From contig CAKUXO010000007.1 in NCBI GenBank assembly GCA_934700385.1, forward strand, positions 1 to 64,000: DNA of 64,000 nt. Reading direction: 5' to 3'. The translations under genes were made by a program, and so were the position numbers. The stretch is from an uncultured Candidatus Melainabacteria bacterium (GTDB lineage Bacteria > Cyanobacteriota > Vampirovibrionia > Gastranaerophilales > Gastranaerophilaceae). Shown one piece after another: positions 7,723 through 15,877 of this stretch (the first letter of the stretch is position 1; every line of letters starts with the position of its first letter). A model generated the notes under the pieces. The model ran no database searches, was not told the DNA's origin, and saw only the letters and a program-made list of their open reading frames with translations.

Positions 7723-9543
7723 CTATTTTTCTTCAACTTTCACAAAAACTCCAAGATTTGTTTTAAACAATTCAACATTTGTGTTTTTTAGGGTGTAATC
7801 ATCTAAATATAAGTTTAAAACATAGATACAATAAGGCTTTTGAAGTTTTAGGTTTTTAATTGAAAAAGTATTAATCCCAAGCCCAATTGGTAAATATTGA
7901 AAATTAACTTTGTCTTTTTTTAATTGATTTTCAAAAGGGGGATAATTCATAACCGTGTCAGATAAAAAAACATAATTTGTTTTAGTTTTATCAAGGTCAT
8001 TTTTTATAAAATCTAAAAATAAATTATGATTGCAAAATAAATTTTGATAATTTATCCTTTGAAAAACAGTAAAAAGAATTAATAAAACAAAAGTTAGAAA
8101 ATAATTTTGCTTTTTAAAAAATTTAAAAGTTGCTAAAAATATAAATAAAATAAAGCAATTAGGATAAACGCTGTAAAAATATCTATAACAAAATATCGGT
8201 TTAATTAAATAAGAAAAAAGTGTTGCTAAAACAAAAACAAATAAAATTAAAAAAACATTATAGCTAATTAAGATTTTATCTTGTTTTTTAGCTTTTTTAT
8301 AGCAAAAGAAAAGTAAACCCAAAAATAACAAGAAAATTAAAATATTTCCCATTAAAGTTTGAATTGCTAAATTAATATCTAAAAAATCGGGCGCTTTTAA
8401 CCAAGAATTAAAATCTCCAGTTAAAGATTGCCTTTTTAAGATTATTTCAGGAATAAATAAAAGAAAAGAAATTAAATTAACGATAATGAAGTTTTTTAAT
8501 TGAGATTTTCTTTTAAATAATAAAACACTTCCAAAAATAAAATTAAAAAGAACAATAAAACTAGCCCAATAATGAGTGTATAAGAAACATAATGTAGCTA
8601 TAAAATAAAATAAAAGCGCTTTTTTCTTTCGTTTTAAAACAAATTGAAAAAGAAAAATTGAACATAAAACATTTAATAAAATTAAAAGCCCATAACATCT
8701 TATCTCTTGAGATAAATAAATTAAAGCAAGGTTAATTGATACAACAAAAAAGCCTAAAAGCGCCTTTTGTTTTTTAAAAAACATCTTTAAATAAAAATAA
8801 AAAACAATGTTAAATAAAACCCCAAAAACTAAAGCTAAAAGGCGATAAAAACATTCTTTTTTAAAAATAAAACTCCAAACCTTAAACAAAATAAAAAATA
8901 ATGGTGGGTTTCCTGCGTCTTGAAAAGCCATTTTAAGTGGCACATTAACACAATGAGTTAAAACAAAAATTTCATCATCCCAAAAAGGAATTGTGTTTAA
9001 TTGAATTAATCTTAAAAAAATCCCCAAAAATAAAATCATAAAAAAGATTGTTTTAAAACTAACCTTAAAAGGCTTTTCTTCTTTAAAAAAGAAATAAAGA
9101 AAAAGCACAAGAAAAAAATAAGAAGATAAATAAAATTGAAAATTATAAAAGAAAGATAAAAATATAATTCCAATTTGAGTAAGTTTACTTTTTGAATTGT
9201 CGATTTTAAAAAAATTTGTTTTAATTTTTTCCATTTTAAAACCGTTATAAAGATAGATTTTATCAACGTTTTCAAAATTTGAAATTGAAATAGTGTTAAT
9301 TTTTCTGTTGTCTTTTAAAAAATAAAGATAATGATTTTCATCTATTTTTTGGCTTTTATTTAATTTTTTATTATCAAAATAAATTTCAGATTTTTTAGAA
9401 GTTTTATAGCTAACATCAAGCGAAACTTTTTTATTAAGCCCATTAAAATATGGCACATTAATTCTGTTAAAATTTGTTTTAATGTTAAAAAACAAACTAA
9501 ATAAAAATATTAAAAAGAAAATTAAACAAAATTTTTTATTCAT
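7723..9543 (-). CDS. GT-C type membrane glycosyltransferase (GT39/ArnT-like)
   Basis: 606 residues when started at the ATG at 9543 (MNKKFCLIFFL), 8 bases after the upstream protease gene's stop. Earlier in-frame ATGs lie inside that gene. About 10-12 transmembrane segments follow a roughly 110-residue N-terminal region. WDDE just after a hydrophobic segment is the catalytic acidic pair expected in the first periplasmic loop of polyprenyl-phosphate-sugar-dependent transferases. NPPLFF about 25 residues later also fits the family. It probably moves a sugar from a lipid carrier to a lipid or protein at the outer face of the inner membrane. It likely belongs to an operon with the S41 protease and response regulator genes. 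Confidence 0.7.
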   Translation of the reverse strand: MNKKFCLIFFLIFLFSLFFNIKTNFNRINVPYFNGLNKKVSLDVSYKTSKKSEIYFDNKKLNKSQKIDENHYLYFLKDNRKINTISISNFENVDKIYLYNGFKMEKIKTNFFKIDNSKSKLTQIGIIFLSFFYNFQFYLSSYFFLVLFLYFFFKEEKPFKVSFKTIFFMILFLGIFLRLIQLNTIPFWDDEIFVLTHCVNVPLKMAFQDAGNPPLFFILFKVWSFIFKKECFYRLLALVFGVLFNIVFYFYLKMFFKKQKALLGFFVVSINLALIYLSQEIRCYGLLILLNVLCSIFLFQFVLKRKKKALLFYFIATLCFLYTHYWASFIVLFNFIFGSVLLFKRKSQLKNFIIVNLISFLLFIPEIILKRQSLTGDFNSWLKAPDFLDINLAIQTLMGNILIFLLFLGLLFFCYKKAKKQDKILISYNVFLILFVFVLATLFSYLIKPIFCYRYFYSVYPNCFILFIFLATFKFFKKQNYFLTFVLLILFTVFQRINYQNLFCNHNLFLDFIKNDLDKTKTNYVFLSDTVMNYPPFENQLKKDKVNFQYLPIGLGINTFSIKNLKLQKPYCIYVLNLYLDDYTLKNTNVELFKTNLGVFVKVEEK

Positions 9544-9550
9544 AAAAAGA

Positions 9551-10816
9551 TTATATTTTATTTTCCAGTTCATTTTCAAGATAACTTTTTGCAAAGTTTA
9601 ATTGTGGGTCAATTCCATTTAAAAAATCGTTATGATTAAAAATAACCTCATAATCTGGTTCAACCCCAATTTTATCTATTTCATTTCCCTTTGGAGATAA
9701 ATATCTTGCTATTGTTAAATTCATGCCTGTTTTATTGGGAAGTGCAAAGATTTTTTGAACAAGCCCTTTGCCATAAGTTTTTGTGCCGATTAAAATTGCT
9801 CTATTATTATCTTTTAGAGCAGCTGCTAAAATTTCAGCCGCAGAAGCAGAATTATTATCAATTAAAACCGCAAGTTTATTATTATAAATACATCCTTCAT
9901 TTTCAGCTGAATAGGTGTTTTTCTTGTTATGACGGGCAACAACCGTTACAATATTACCTTGATTCATAAATAAATTAGCAATTAAAATTGCATTTTGAAC
10001 TAATCCGCCTGAATTTCCCCTTAAATCTAGAATTAAGGCTTTTGAAGATTTAAGTTTATTTAAGGCAATAACAAAATCTTGGACACTTTCAAGCCCAATT
10101 AAACTTGAAATTCTAATGTAGCCTATATCAGAAGAAATTTTTTTAAATTGAACGGTTTTAACCTTAATTTCTTCTTTTTTAATTGTTTTATTAATTATCT
10201 CACTTCCTCTTAAAATTTCTAATTCAACATTCATGTTTTTTGAATTTCTAATCATTTGAGAAATTTGATAAACCGTATAACCTTTAATATCTTCATTATC
10301 TATTTTTAAAATAATATCCCCGTTTTGAATACCAGCATGATAAGCAGGGGCATTTTCTAGTACATTTACAACGTAAATTTTTCCTGAAATAGAAGCTGTA
10401 TTAATCCCAATTCCATATAATTTAGAATTAATTGCATTATTTTGATTTAAAAATTCTTCTTGGCTCATAAATTTTGAATATGGGTCATCTAAACTTAAAA
10501 GCATTGAATTAATTGCAATATAAGCGTCTTCTTTTGTTTTAATTTTAGAAAGATAGTGTTTTTTCCATCTAAGCCAATTTTGATTGTTTAAATTTTTCTT
10601 GTAATAATTTGTTTTAATTATATACCAGCTATCTAAAAATAATTCCCTAGGAGAAATATTTTCTTCATTAATTTCATTCAAACTTGAAATAGCGTTAATT
10701 TTCGCCATTTGTTTAAGTTTTAAGTTATTTAGAAATAATAAAGTCAGAAAAACAATTGCAAAAACAAGGGCTAAAGTTTGTTTAATTTTGTTTTTATTAA
10801 TTAAAATCTTATCCAT
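9551..10816 (-). CDS. Carboxy-terminal processing protease, S41 family (CtpA/CtpB-like)
   Basis: 421 residues from the ATG at 10816, chosen because AGAAGAAA precedes it; it overlaps the response regulator stop by 8 bases. An N-terminal membrane anchor (about 12-30) leads to a periplasmic protein. A PDZ domain (about 130-205) contains GIQNGDIILKID. The S41 core has DLRGNSGG near 264, the nucleophile region NNSASAAE near 322, and the Lys base in TYGKG near 350. The Ser/Lys dyad appears intact. Such enzymes trim C-termini of secreted or membrane proteins. Placement behind a response regulator suggests envelope-stress or processing control. Confidence 0.92.
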   Translation of the reverse strand: MDKILINKNKIKQTLALVFAIVFLTLLFLNNLKLKQMAKINAISSLNEINEENISPRELFLDSWYIIKTNYYKKNLNNQNWLRWKKHYLSKIKTKEDAYIAINSMLLSLDDPYSKFMSQEEFLNQNNAINSKLYGIGINTASISGKIYVVNVLENAPAYHAGIQNGDIILKIDNEDIKGYTVYQISQMIRNSKNMNVELEILRGSEIINKTIKKEEIKVKTVQFKKISSDIGYIRISSLIGLESVQDFVIALNKLKSSKALILDLRGNSGGLVQNAILIANLFMNQGNIVTVVARHNKKNTYSAENEGCIYNNKLAVLIDNNSASAAEILAAALKDNNRAILIGTKTYGKGLVQKIFALPNKTGMNLTIARYLSPKGNEIDKIGVEPDYEVIFNHNDFLNGIDPQLNFAKSYLENELENKI

Positions 10817-11531
10817 TTTCTTCTGAACCATTTGCAACTAATTTATATCCACCGCCATAAATTGTTTTTATATATTTATTTTTTTCAGAAGAAATTTTAT
10901 TAATTTTTGCTCTTAAATGGGTCATGTGCACCCTTATTGTGTCTATATCGTCGTCACCTTCTGTGTAACCCCATACTTCTTTTAAAAGTTCTTTAGATGA
11001 AACCATAGAGCCCTCTTTTTGCATTAGAGTGTTAATAATATCAAATTCAATTGGGGTTAATTGAGCTTTTTTATCTTTAATTTGAACGCTATAGCTTTCA
11101 GGAATAAGTGTAATATCGCCCTTTGATAAAATTTCTTTTACTCTTAAAGATGGCATTTCTTGTCCTGAACGATTTAAAAGGGCTAAAACCCTTGCTTTTA
11201 ATTCTTCTATTTCAAAAGGTTTTGTAATGTAATCATCTACGCCACAATTAAACCCTTCTAATTTATTATTCAATTCTGATAAAGCTGTAAGCATTATTAT
11301 AGGCGTTTTTTCAATACTTTTTGTTGTTCTAATTTTTTGTGCAACGTCATATCCACTTACTTCACCCATCATTACATCTAAAATAACAAGACTTGGTTCT
11401 TCTTGTTTAATTAAGGCAAAACCTTGAATTGGGTTTGTTGAATAAAGACAACTGTAACCTTGTAGTTCAAGGTTGATTTTTATAAGTTCACAAATTGCTA
11501 TGTCGTCATCTATAATTAATATTTTATTCAT
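10809..11531 (-). CDS. OmpR/PhoB-type response regulator
   Basis: 240 residues. Receiver domain (1-120) with acidic pocket D8-D10, phosphorylation site D52 (ILDVMMG), T82 and K104 (TKPFE). A winged-helix DNA-binding domain follows (about 140-235), with LTPIEFDI and IDTIRVHMTHLRAKI. Its architecture resembles cyanobacterial RpaA/RpaB, but orthology cannot be settled by eye. No full sensor kinase is adjacent. The start ATG at 11531 faces the divergent speD gene, and the shared gap carries TTTACA repeats and a palindrome (11594-11607) that may be its own operator. Co-oriented with the protease and glycosyltransferase genes. Confidence 0.95.
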   Translation of the reverse strand: MNKILIIDDDIAICELIKINLELQGYSCLYSTNPIQGFALIKQEEPSLVILDVMMGEVSGYDVAQKIRTTKSIEKTPIIMLTALSELNNKLEGFNCGVDDYITKPFEIEELKARVLALLNRSGQEMPSLRVKEILSKGDITLIPESYSVQIKDKKAQLTPIEFDIINTLMQKEGSMVSSKELLKEVWGYTEGDDDIDTIRVHMTHLRAKINKISSEKNKYIKTIYGGGYKLVANGSEENG

Positions 11532-11593
11532 AATGAAATTTTATATCTAAAATAAAATTTTTTTAGAAAAAGTTAAAATTTGTAAAACTTTTT

Positions 11594-11607
11594 TTTACAA
11601 TTGTAAA
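11594..11607. promoter_or_regulatory. Palindromic operator candidate in the divergent gap
   Basis: TTTACAATTGTAAA is a perfect 14-base palindrome. On the minus strand, two TTTACA half-sites start 21 bases apart. Direct hexamers on one DNA face are the usual target type for OmpR-family regulators, one of which is encoded next door. Confidence 0.4.
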
Positions 11608-11616
11608 CTTTACCCC

Positions 11617-11645
11617 TTGTATGTTTTTTAGTTATATTGTATAGT
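11617..11645 (+). promoter_or_regulatory. Promoter of speD
   Basis: TTGTAT at 11617-11622 and TATAGT at 11640-11645, spaced by 17 bases, lie about 45 bases before the speD start. Confidence 0.5.
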
Positions 11646-11691
11646 TGTTTTGCTAACAATTAATAAGTAGAAAACAAAGGGGGAATATGAA

Positions 11692-12138
11692 TTGGCAATA
11701 ATGACACCTATCCAGAATATAGAACAACAAGAAACACCGCAATATCTTGGCAGACACATACTTGCAGAGTTTTTTGAGTGTGATCCTAATGTATTAAACA
11801 ATCCAAAATTGGTTGAAAAATATATGCTAGAAGCAGCTCTTGAATGTGGAGCAACAATAGTAAACAAATGTTTTCATTTATTTATGCCACACGGAGTTTC
11901 CGGTGTTGTAATTATTTCTGAAAGTCATCTGGCAATTCATACTTGGCCTGAATTTGGTTATGCTGCAGTTGATTTATTCACTTGTGGCGAACAATGTGAC
12001 CCTAAGATTTCTTATGAATTTTTAAAAGAAAAATTTAACTCTAAAGATGCAAAATATTCTCAATTAAATCGTGGTTTAATTGATTTTGAAGCACATAACA
12101 TTGAACATAAATCTTTTCAAATGTCTGAATCATTTTAG
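11692..12138 (+). CDS. speD: S-adenosylmethionine decarboxylase proenzyme
   Basis: Makes the aminopropyl donor for spermidine synthesis. It is a short bacterial-type proenzyme that self-cleaves to form a pyruvoyl cofactor. The cleavage site is the E77-S78 bond in [12 protein letters not shown], so S78 becomes the pyruvoyl group. The Cys in LFTCGEQ fits the conserved active-site Cys. Start choice: AGGGGG at about 11678-11683 sits 8 bases before TTG at 11692, whereas the ATG at 11701 is 17 bases away. An out-of-frame ATG at 11687 quickly meets a stop. The TTG start, giving 148 residues, is therefore preferred. No spermidine synthase is adjacent. Confidence 0.95.
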   Translation: MAIMTPIQNIEQQETPQYLGRHILAEFFECDPNVLNNPKLVEKYMLEAALECGATIVNKCFHLFMPHGVSGVVIISESHLAIHTWPEFGYAAVDLFTCGEQCDPKISYEFLKEKFNSKDAKYSQLNRGLIDFEAHNIEHKSFQMSESF

Positions 12139-12166
12139 TTTTTAAATTTTCTGATATCATATAGAT

Positions 12167-12670
12167 ATGGAAAATTTTTCAATACGTGAAATGACTCATC
12201 AAGACGTTGATGACATAATAAAAATCGAAGAATTATGTTATGGCGAGCACCATTGGTCGAAAGATTCTTTTTATACAGAACTAAGCAATAAAATTTCAAC
12301 ATACCTTACAATAGTTACTTCAACAAATAGACCCGTTGGCTATATCGGTATTTGGAAAATAATTGACGAAGCTCATATCACAAATCTTTCTGTCCACAGC
12401 GATTTTCGTAACAGAAAATTAGCTCATAGGTTGCTTTTAGCAGCAATTGAAGAATGTTATAAAGAAAAAATTAAATATATCACTCTTGAAGTTAGAGTTT
12501 CTAATCAAAGAGCGATATATTTATATGAAAAATTTGGGTTTAAATCTCTTGGAGTAAGAAAAAAATATTATCAAGATAATAACGAGGACGCTTTAATTAT
12601 GTGGAGTGAAAATATTTTTGATAAAAATTACAAAGAGTTATATAATAAATTAAAAGATGGACTAAATTAA
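12167..12670 (+). CDS. rimI: GNAT acetyltransferase, RimI-like (N-terminal alanine of S18)
   Basis: 167 residues with the GNAT fold. The acetyl-CoA loop is RNRKLAHRLL (near 82-91, in the usual R/Q-x-x-G/A position), preceded by ITNLSVHSDFR. RVSNQRAIYLYEKFGF and the GVRKKYY segment after it are typical of RimI. Cytosolic. The ATG at 12167 is only 6 bases after a TATCAT element, so it may be transcribed separately from speD with almost no leader. It is followed 7 bases later by the BioY-like gene. Confidence 0.85.
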   Translation: MENFSIREMTHQDVDDIIKIEELCYGEHHWSKDSFYTELSNKISTYLTIVTSTNRPVGYIGIWKIIDEAHITNLSVHSDFRNRKLAHRLLLAAIEECYKEKIKYITLEVRVSNQRAIYLYEKFGFKSLGVRKKYYQDNNEDALIMWSENIFDKNYKELYNKLKDGLN

Positions 12671-12677
12671 TTTTAAG

Positions 12678-13421
12678 ATGATAAATAAGCGTTTTAAAGA
12701 CATATTCGACCAATATATTTATAAAGGCGAAAAAACCCCTTTTTCAATTGGAACTTTTGCGGTTTTAGCGATGTGCTTTTTGTTGCTTATTGTGGCGACT
12801 TTTAGTCAAATTTCAATTTCTCATCCGTGGTTTAAAATTGATAGTGTTGAGGGTTTTAAAAGCTGTATGAAAACTTTTTCATACACACCACAAATTCCCG
12901 TTATGCTTTTTATAATCTATCTTTTAGGGAAGAATTTTTCTTTATTTTTATTTTTTGTTTATTTAATTGTTGGCTTTTTTGTATGGCCAATTTTTGCCTT
13001 TGGCGGAGGTTTTAATTATATTCAAAACTATTTATTTGGATATTTTTTAGGCTTTCTTTTTGCAATTTTTTTATCAGGAACAATTTTTCAAATTAATCAA
13101 AAAATAAGAACTCGTCTTTTAGCGGGTTTTATCGGTGTTCTTGCAATTCATTTTTGCGGATTTGTTTATTGCTTAATTTTAGCTTGCTTTAAAGTAATTG
13201 ATTTTAATTTATTAATGCCGATTTTAAACGTTATAAGCGGAAATAAAATTATTTATGACATAATTTTCACTTCTTTAGTTTTACTTATTTCACCTTATAT
13301 CAAAAATTTCTTCTGGATTTGTATGAAACCAAAACCAGATAAACAAAAATTAAAAGATATTTGCAAAAGAAGTCAAATAGTCGGTAATTATGTTAACGAG
13401 CATGGGCAAAATAACGATTAG
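12678..13421 (+). CDS. BioY-like membrane protein (biotin uptake S-component)
   Basis: 247 residues with about six transmembrane segments. The central stretch YTPQIPVMLFIIYLLGKNF and the later FGGGFNYIQNYLFGYFLGF match the pattern of BioY, the substrate-binding part of ECF biotin transporters: a QIP motif after the first periplasmic region and a PFGY-like helix. N- and C-terminal tails are longer than in typical BioY (about 190 residues). The last 24 codons overlap fliR on the opposite strand by 72 bases. No energising ATPase genes are nearby; solitary BioY is known in other bacteria. Confidence 0.6.
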   Translation: MINKRFKDIFDQYIYKGEKTPFSIGTFAVLAMCFLLLIVATFSQISISHPWFKIDSVEGFKSCMKTFSYTPQIPVMLFIIYLLGKNFSLFLFFVYLIVGFFVWPIFAFGGGFNYIQNYLFGYFLGFLFAIFLSGTIFQINQKIRTRLLAGFIGVLAIHFCGFVYCLILACFKVIDFNLLMPILNVISGNKIIYDIIFTSLVLLISPYIKNFFWICMKPKPDKQKLKDICKRSQIVGNYVNEHGQNND

Positions 13422-14129
13422 AATAAATGCACCCATCACAGGTTTAAAAAGAAAGCTCAAAGAAAAAACATTAATTTGAGGGGCAGTTTTAGAAATTATC
13501 CCAAGGATTATGTCTTGAGCTAAGGTTGCTAAAAGCACAGGGCTTGCAATATGTAACCCCATAAATAAAATATTTCCTGTGATTTCACTTAAATATTGAA
13601 CATTGATTATCTTTTCAAAATGAAAATCAACCATATACATAGGAAACAACTGAAAACTTTTTATAAAAGAATTAAAAAGCCAATAAATTCCCCCTGAATA
13701 CATAAAAATTATTATTGATAATACAGAAAAAAAGTTTGCCATAATGCTGACTTGGCTTTTTGTACTTGGGTCCATAACCATCGCTGAAGATAAACCCATT
13801 TGAGTGTTAATCATATCCCCACCTGTTAAAATTGCTGCCATAATGCAATTTGCAATATAGCCGATTAATGCACCAAAAAGAAAATTTAAAATCATACAAA
13901 GGAATATTGGAGTATCTGGACTTGGGGGTGCAGGTTTTAAAACTCCAACTAAAATTATTGTTGAAATAAGTGCAAAAGAAAGCCTTACCATAGAGGGAAT
14001 TTCGCTTTTACTTAACACGGGTGCTAGGCGCATCAAACCAATGAGCCTTAAAAAAACCATAATCCCTGAACCAAGAGCGTTGTTTATTTCAGGGAATAAA
14101 ATTGAAAATTGTTTTAAAATTTCTTCCAA
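13350..14129 (-). CDS. fliR: Flagellar export gate protein FliR
   Basis: 259 residues, all hydrophobic helices, consistent with FliR of the FliPQR export gate that threads axial proteins through the inner membrane. The N-terminal VFLRLIGLMRLAPVLS and the QMGLSSAMVMDPSTKSQ region are family landmarks. It follows fliQ by 5 bases in the usual O-P-Q-R order. The 3' end overlaps the convergent BioY-like gene by 72 bases. Confidence 0.92.
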   Translation of the reverse strand: MEEILKQFSILFPEINNALGSGIMVFLRLIGLMRLAPVLSKSEIPSMVRLSFALISTIILVGVLKPAPPSPDTPIFLCMILNFLFGALIGYIANCIMAAILTGGDMINTQMGLSSAMVMDPSTKSQVSIMANFFSVLSIIIFMYSGGIYWLFNSFIKSFQLFPMYMVDFHFEKIINVQYLSEITGNILFMGLHIASPVLLATLAQDIILGIISKTAPQINVFSLSFLFKPVMGAFILIVILPMLVNIITDYLTSFANIF

Positions 14130-14140
14130 TTTTCCCCCGA

Positions 14141-14635
14141 TTAATTAGAATTTTGTATTTTCATTCTTTCAATTAAATTTGGACCACTTGAAGGTGTTTG
14201 TTTTGATTTAACATAAATAGAATGTTTTGTTGCTTTTTTATCCCAAGGAATAGCGCCTTTATTAATTAAGGCTTTGTTTAAGCTTTTATCTGCATTTAAT
14301 TTATCTTGCATTTCAACGCTAAAAGGACGAGTATATTTATAATAATTATTTGGTAAAACATAAGTATCGTTTTTAGGAACAACCTCAAAAGCCATGTGCG
14401 TTCCCTCATAAAGATAGTTTGTTAAAATTTTAATGAAATATCCCCCAAGCATAACAATTGTTAAAAATACAAGAACAATTTTAGGTGCTGCCGCAATTGT
14501 TTGCTCTTGAACTTGAGTAACTGCTTGTAAAATACCAACAACAAGCCCAACTGCCGCCGCCACAAGAACACAAGGCATTGAGATTGATAACATCACCATA
14601 AAACCTTTTGCAAGGTATTCTACTAATATTTCCAT
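14141..14635 (-). CDS. fliQ: Flagellar export gate protein FliQ with a long C-terminal extension
   Basis: The first about 85 residues are a normal FliQ: two transmembrane helices with GILQAVTQVQEQTIAAAPKI between them. FliQ usually ends near residue 89. Here the frame continues to 164 with a polar, basic tail (DTYVLPNNYYKYTRP..., SGPNLIERMKIQ) of no recognised domain. The reading frame is uninterrupted and the next gene starts right after its stop, so the extension looks genuine. It shares one base with the stop of fliP (ATTAATG arrangement), implying translational coupling. Confidence 0.9.
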   Translation of the reverse strand: MEILVEYLAKGFMVMLSISMPCVLVAAAVGLVVGILQAVTQVQEQTIAAAPKIVLVFLTIVMLGGYFIKILTNYLYEGTHMAFEVVPKNDTYVLPNNYYKYTRPFSVEMQDKLNADKSLNKALINKGAIPWDKKATKHSIYVKSKQTPSSGPNLIERMKIQNSN

Positions 14636-15276
14636 TAATTAAAACTCTCCACAAGACCTTTAACAATTAAACTCCAACCATCAACAGCGATAAATATCAA
14701 TAATTTAAAAGGAGTTGATACAATTTGAGGAGATAACATAAACATCCCTAAAGCAAGCAAAATGTTTGCCACGACTAAGTCTAAGACTATAAAGGGAACA
14801 TAAATTATAAAACCTATTTCAAATGCAGTTTTTAATTCTGAAACAATGTACGCTGGTGCAACTTCCCATAATGTAAGGTCATCAGGCGAATTTGGCGCAC
14901 CACCCCTTGTTTTTTCAACAAAAAATGCAAGGTCTGATTGGCGAGTTTGTTTAAGCATGTATTCTTTTAAAGGTTTAGAAGCAGCATTCAAACTTTCAAC
15001 AACATTTTGCGTTTTTTGATATGGAATTTGATATTCTTTATACATATTATCAAACACAGGCGCCATAGTATAAAGAGTTAATATTAAAGATAATCCTATT
15101 AATGTTATAGCAGGCGGAACAGAATTTGTACCCATCGCCGTTTTCAACATTGAAAACACAATTGTAAACCTTAAAAAAGGTGTCATAGATACAAAAATAA
15201 AGGGCAACAGAGAAAAAGTTGCCATAACAATCAAAAGCTGTATAACAGGATTTATATCTTTTAATATGTTATCCAT
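14635..15276 (-). CDS. fliP: Flagellar export gate protein FliP
   Basis: 213 residues. Hallmarks are TPFLRFTIVFSMLKTAMGTNSVPP, the hydrophilic middle loop with SDLAFFVEK, and the C-terminal LGMFMLSPQIVSTPFKLLIF. Many flagellar FliP proteins begin with a cleaved signal peptide and are about 245 long; this one starts directly at the first core helix, as in SctR of injectisomes. Neighbouring fliF/fliG/fliI genes in the window still point to a flagellum. Overlaps fliO-like and fliQ by single bases. Confidence 0.95.
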   Translation of the reverse strand: MDNILKDINPVIQLLIVMATFSLLPFIFVSMTPFLRFTIVFSMLKTAMGTNSVPPAITLIGLSLILTLYTMAPVFDNMYKEYQIPYQKTQNVVESLNAASKPLKEYMLKQTRQSDLAFFVEKTRGGAPNSPDDLTLWEVAPAYIVSELKTAFEIGFIIYVPFIVLDLVVANILLALGMFMLSPQIVSTPFKLLIFIAVDGWSLIVKGLVESFN

Positions 15277-15860
15277 TAATAGTTACTCCCGTTTTTTATG
15301 GGTGTGTCATTTAAGTCAGAAAGAAGTTGTTTTATCATCGCTTTTCTTAAAATTGCCTTGTCTTTAACGTTTTCATCAAGCGTTGGCGCTGTTTTTTCAT
15401 AAAGCTCATTAAATTGTTTTTGCAATTTTTGAAGTCGCATTTTTTCAAAGTCAATGTATTCTTCTTTTTTAGGCTTATTAAAGAAATTAACATTCATCTG
15501 ATTTTCTTTAGTCATCATATTTGAATTATTTTCTTCATTTAAAATTTTCTTTAATTCATTTCTTGAAATAACTTCTTCTTTTTGCGGATTTTGATTTGTT
15601 GTTTTTTGATTATCATCATTCAACTTTGCAAGAAAAGTTGTGTGTTCAAGCCCTGAAGCAATAAGGAACTTTTCATTTTTAATTTTAACTATTAACAAAG
15701 TTTTTTTATTTCCAACAGGCAAGCTATCAAGAATTTTAATACTTCCCCTTGTTTCACTTTTCTTTACCATCATAGTATTTTTATAAATTACAAAGCCGAT
15801 TAGCAAAATGCCTATCATCGCTAGTGTGTAGAATATGAATGCTGTTATATATGTTATCAT
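15276..15860 (-). CDS. FliO-like flagellar biosynthesis protein
   Basis: 194 residues with one N-terminal transmembrane helix (about 3-25) followed by a small beta-rich domain containing LDSLPVGNKKTLLIVKIKNEKFLIASG. This is the FliO pattern (a hydroxyl- and basic-rich strand motif after the helix). The C-terminal half is an acidic and charged tail with coiled-coil potential. FliO assists assembly of the FliP ring. Its position directly before fliP supports the assignment. Gap of about 17 bases from the C-ring gene upstream. Confidence 0.75.
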   Translation of the reverse strand: MITYITAFIFYTLAMIGILLIGFVIYKNTMMVKKSETRGSIKILDSLPVGNKKTLLIVKIKNEKFLIASGLEHTTFLAKLNDDNQKTTNQNPQKEEVISRNELKKILNEENNSNMMTKENQMNVNFFNKPKKEEYIDFEKMRLQKLQKQFNELYEKTAPTLDENVKDKAILRKAMIKQLLSDLNDTPIKNGSNY

Positions 15861-15877
15861 TTTTATTTCCTTTTACT

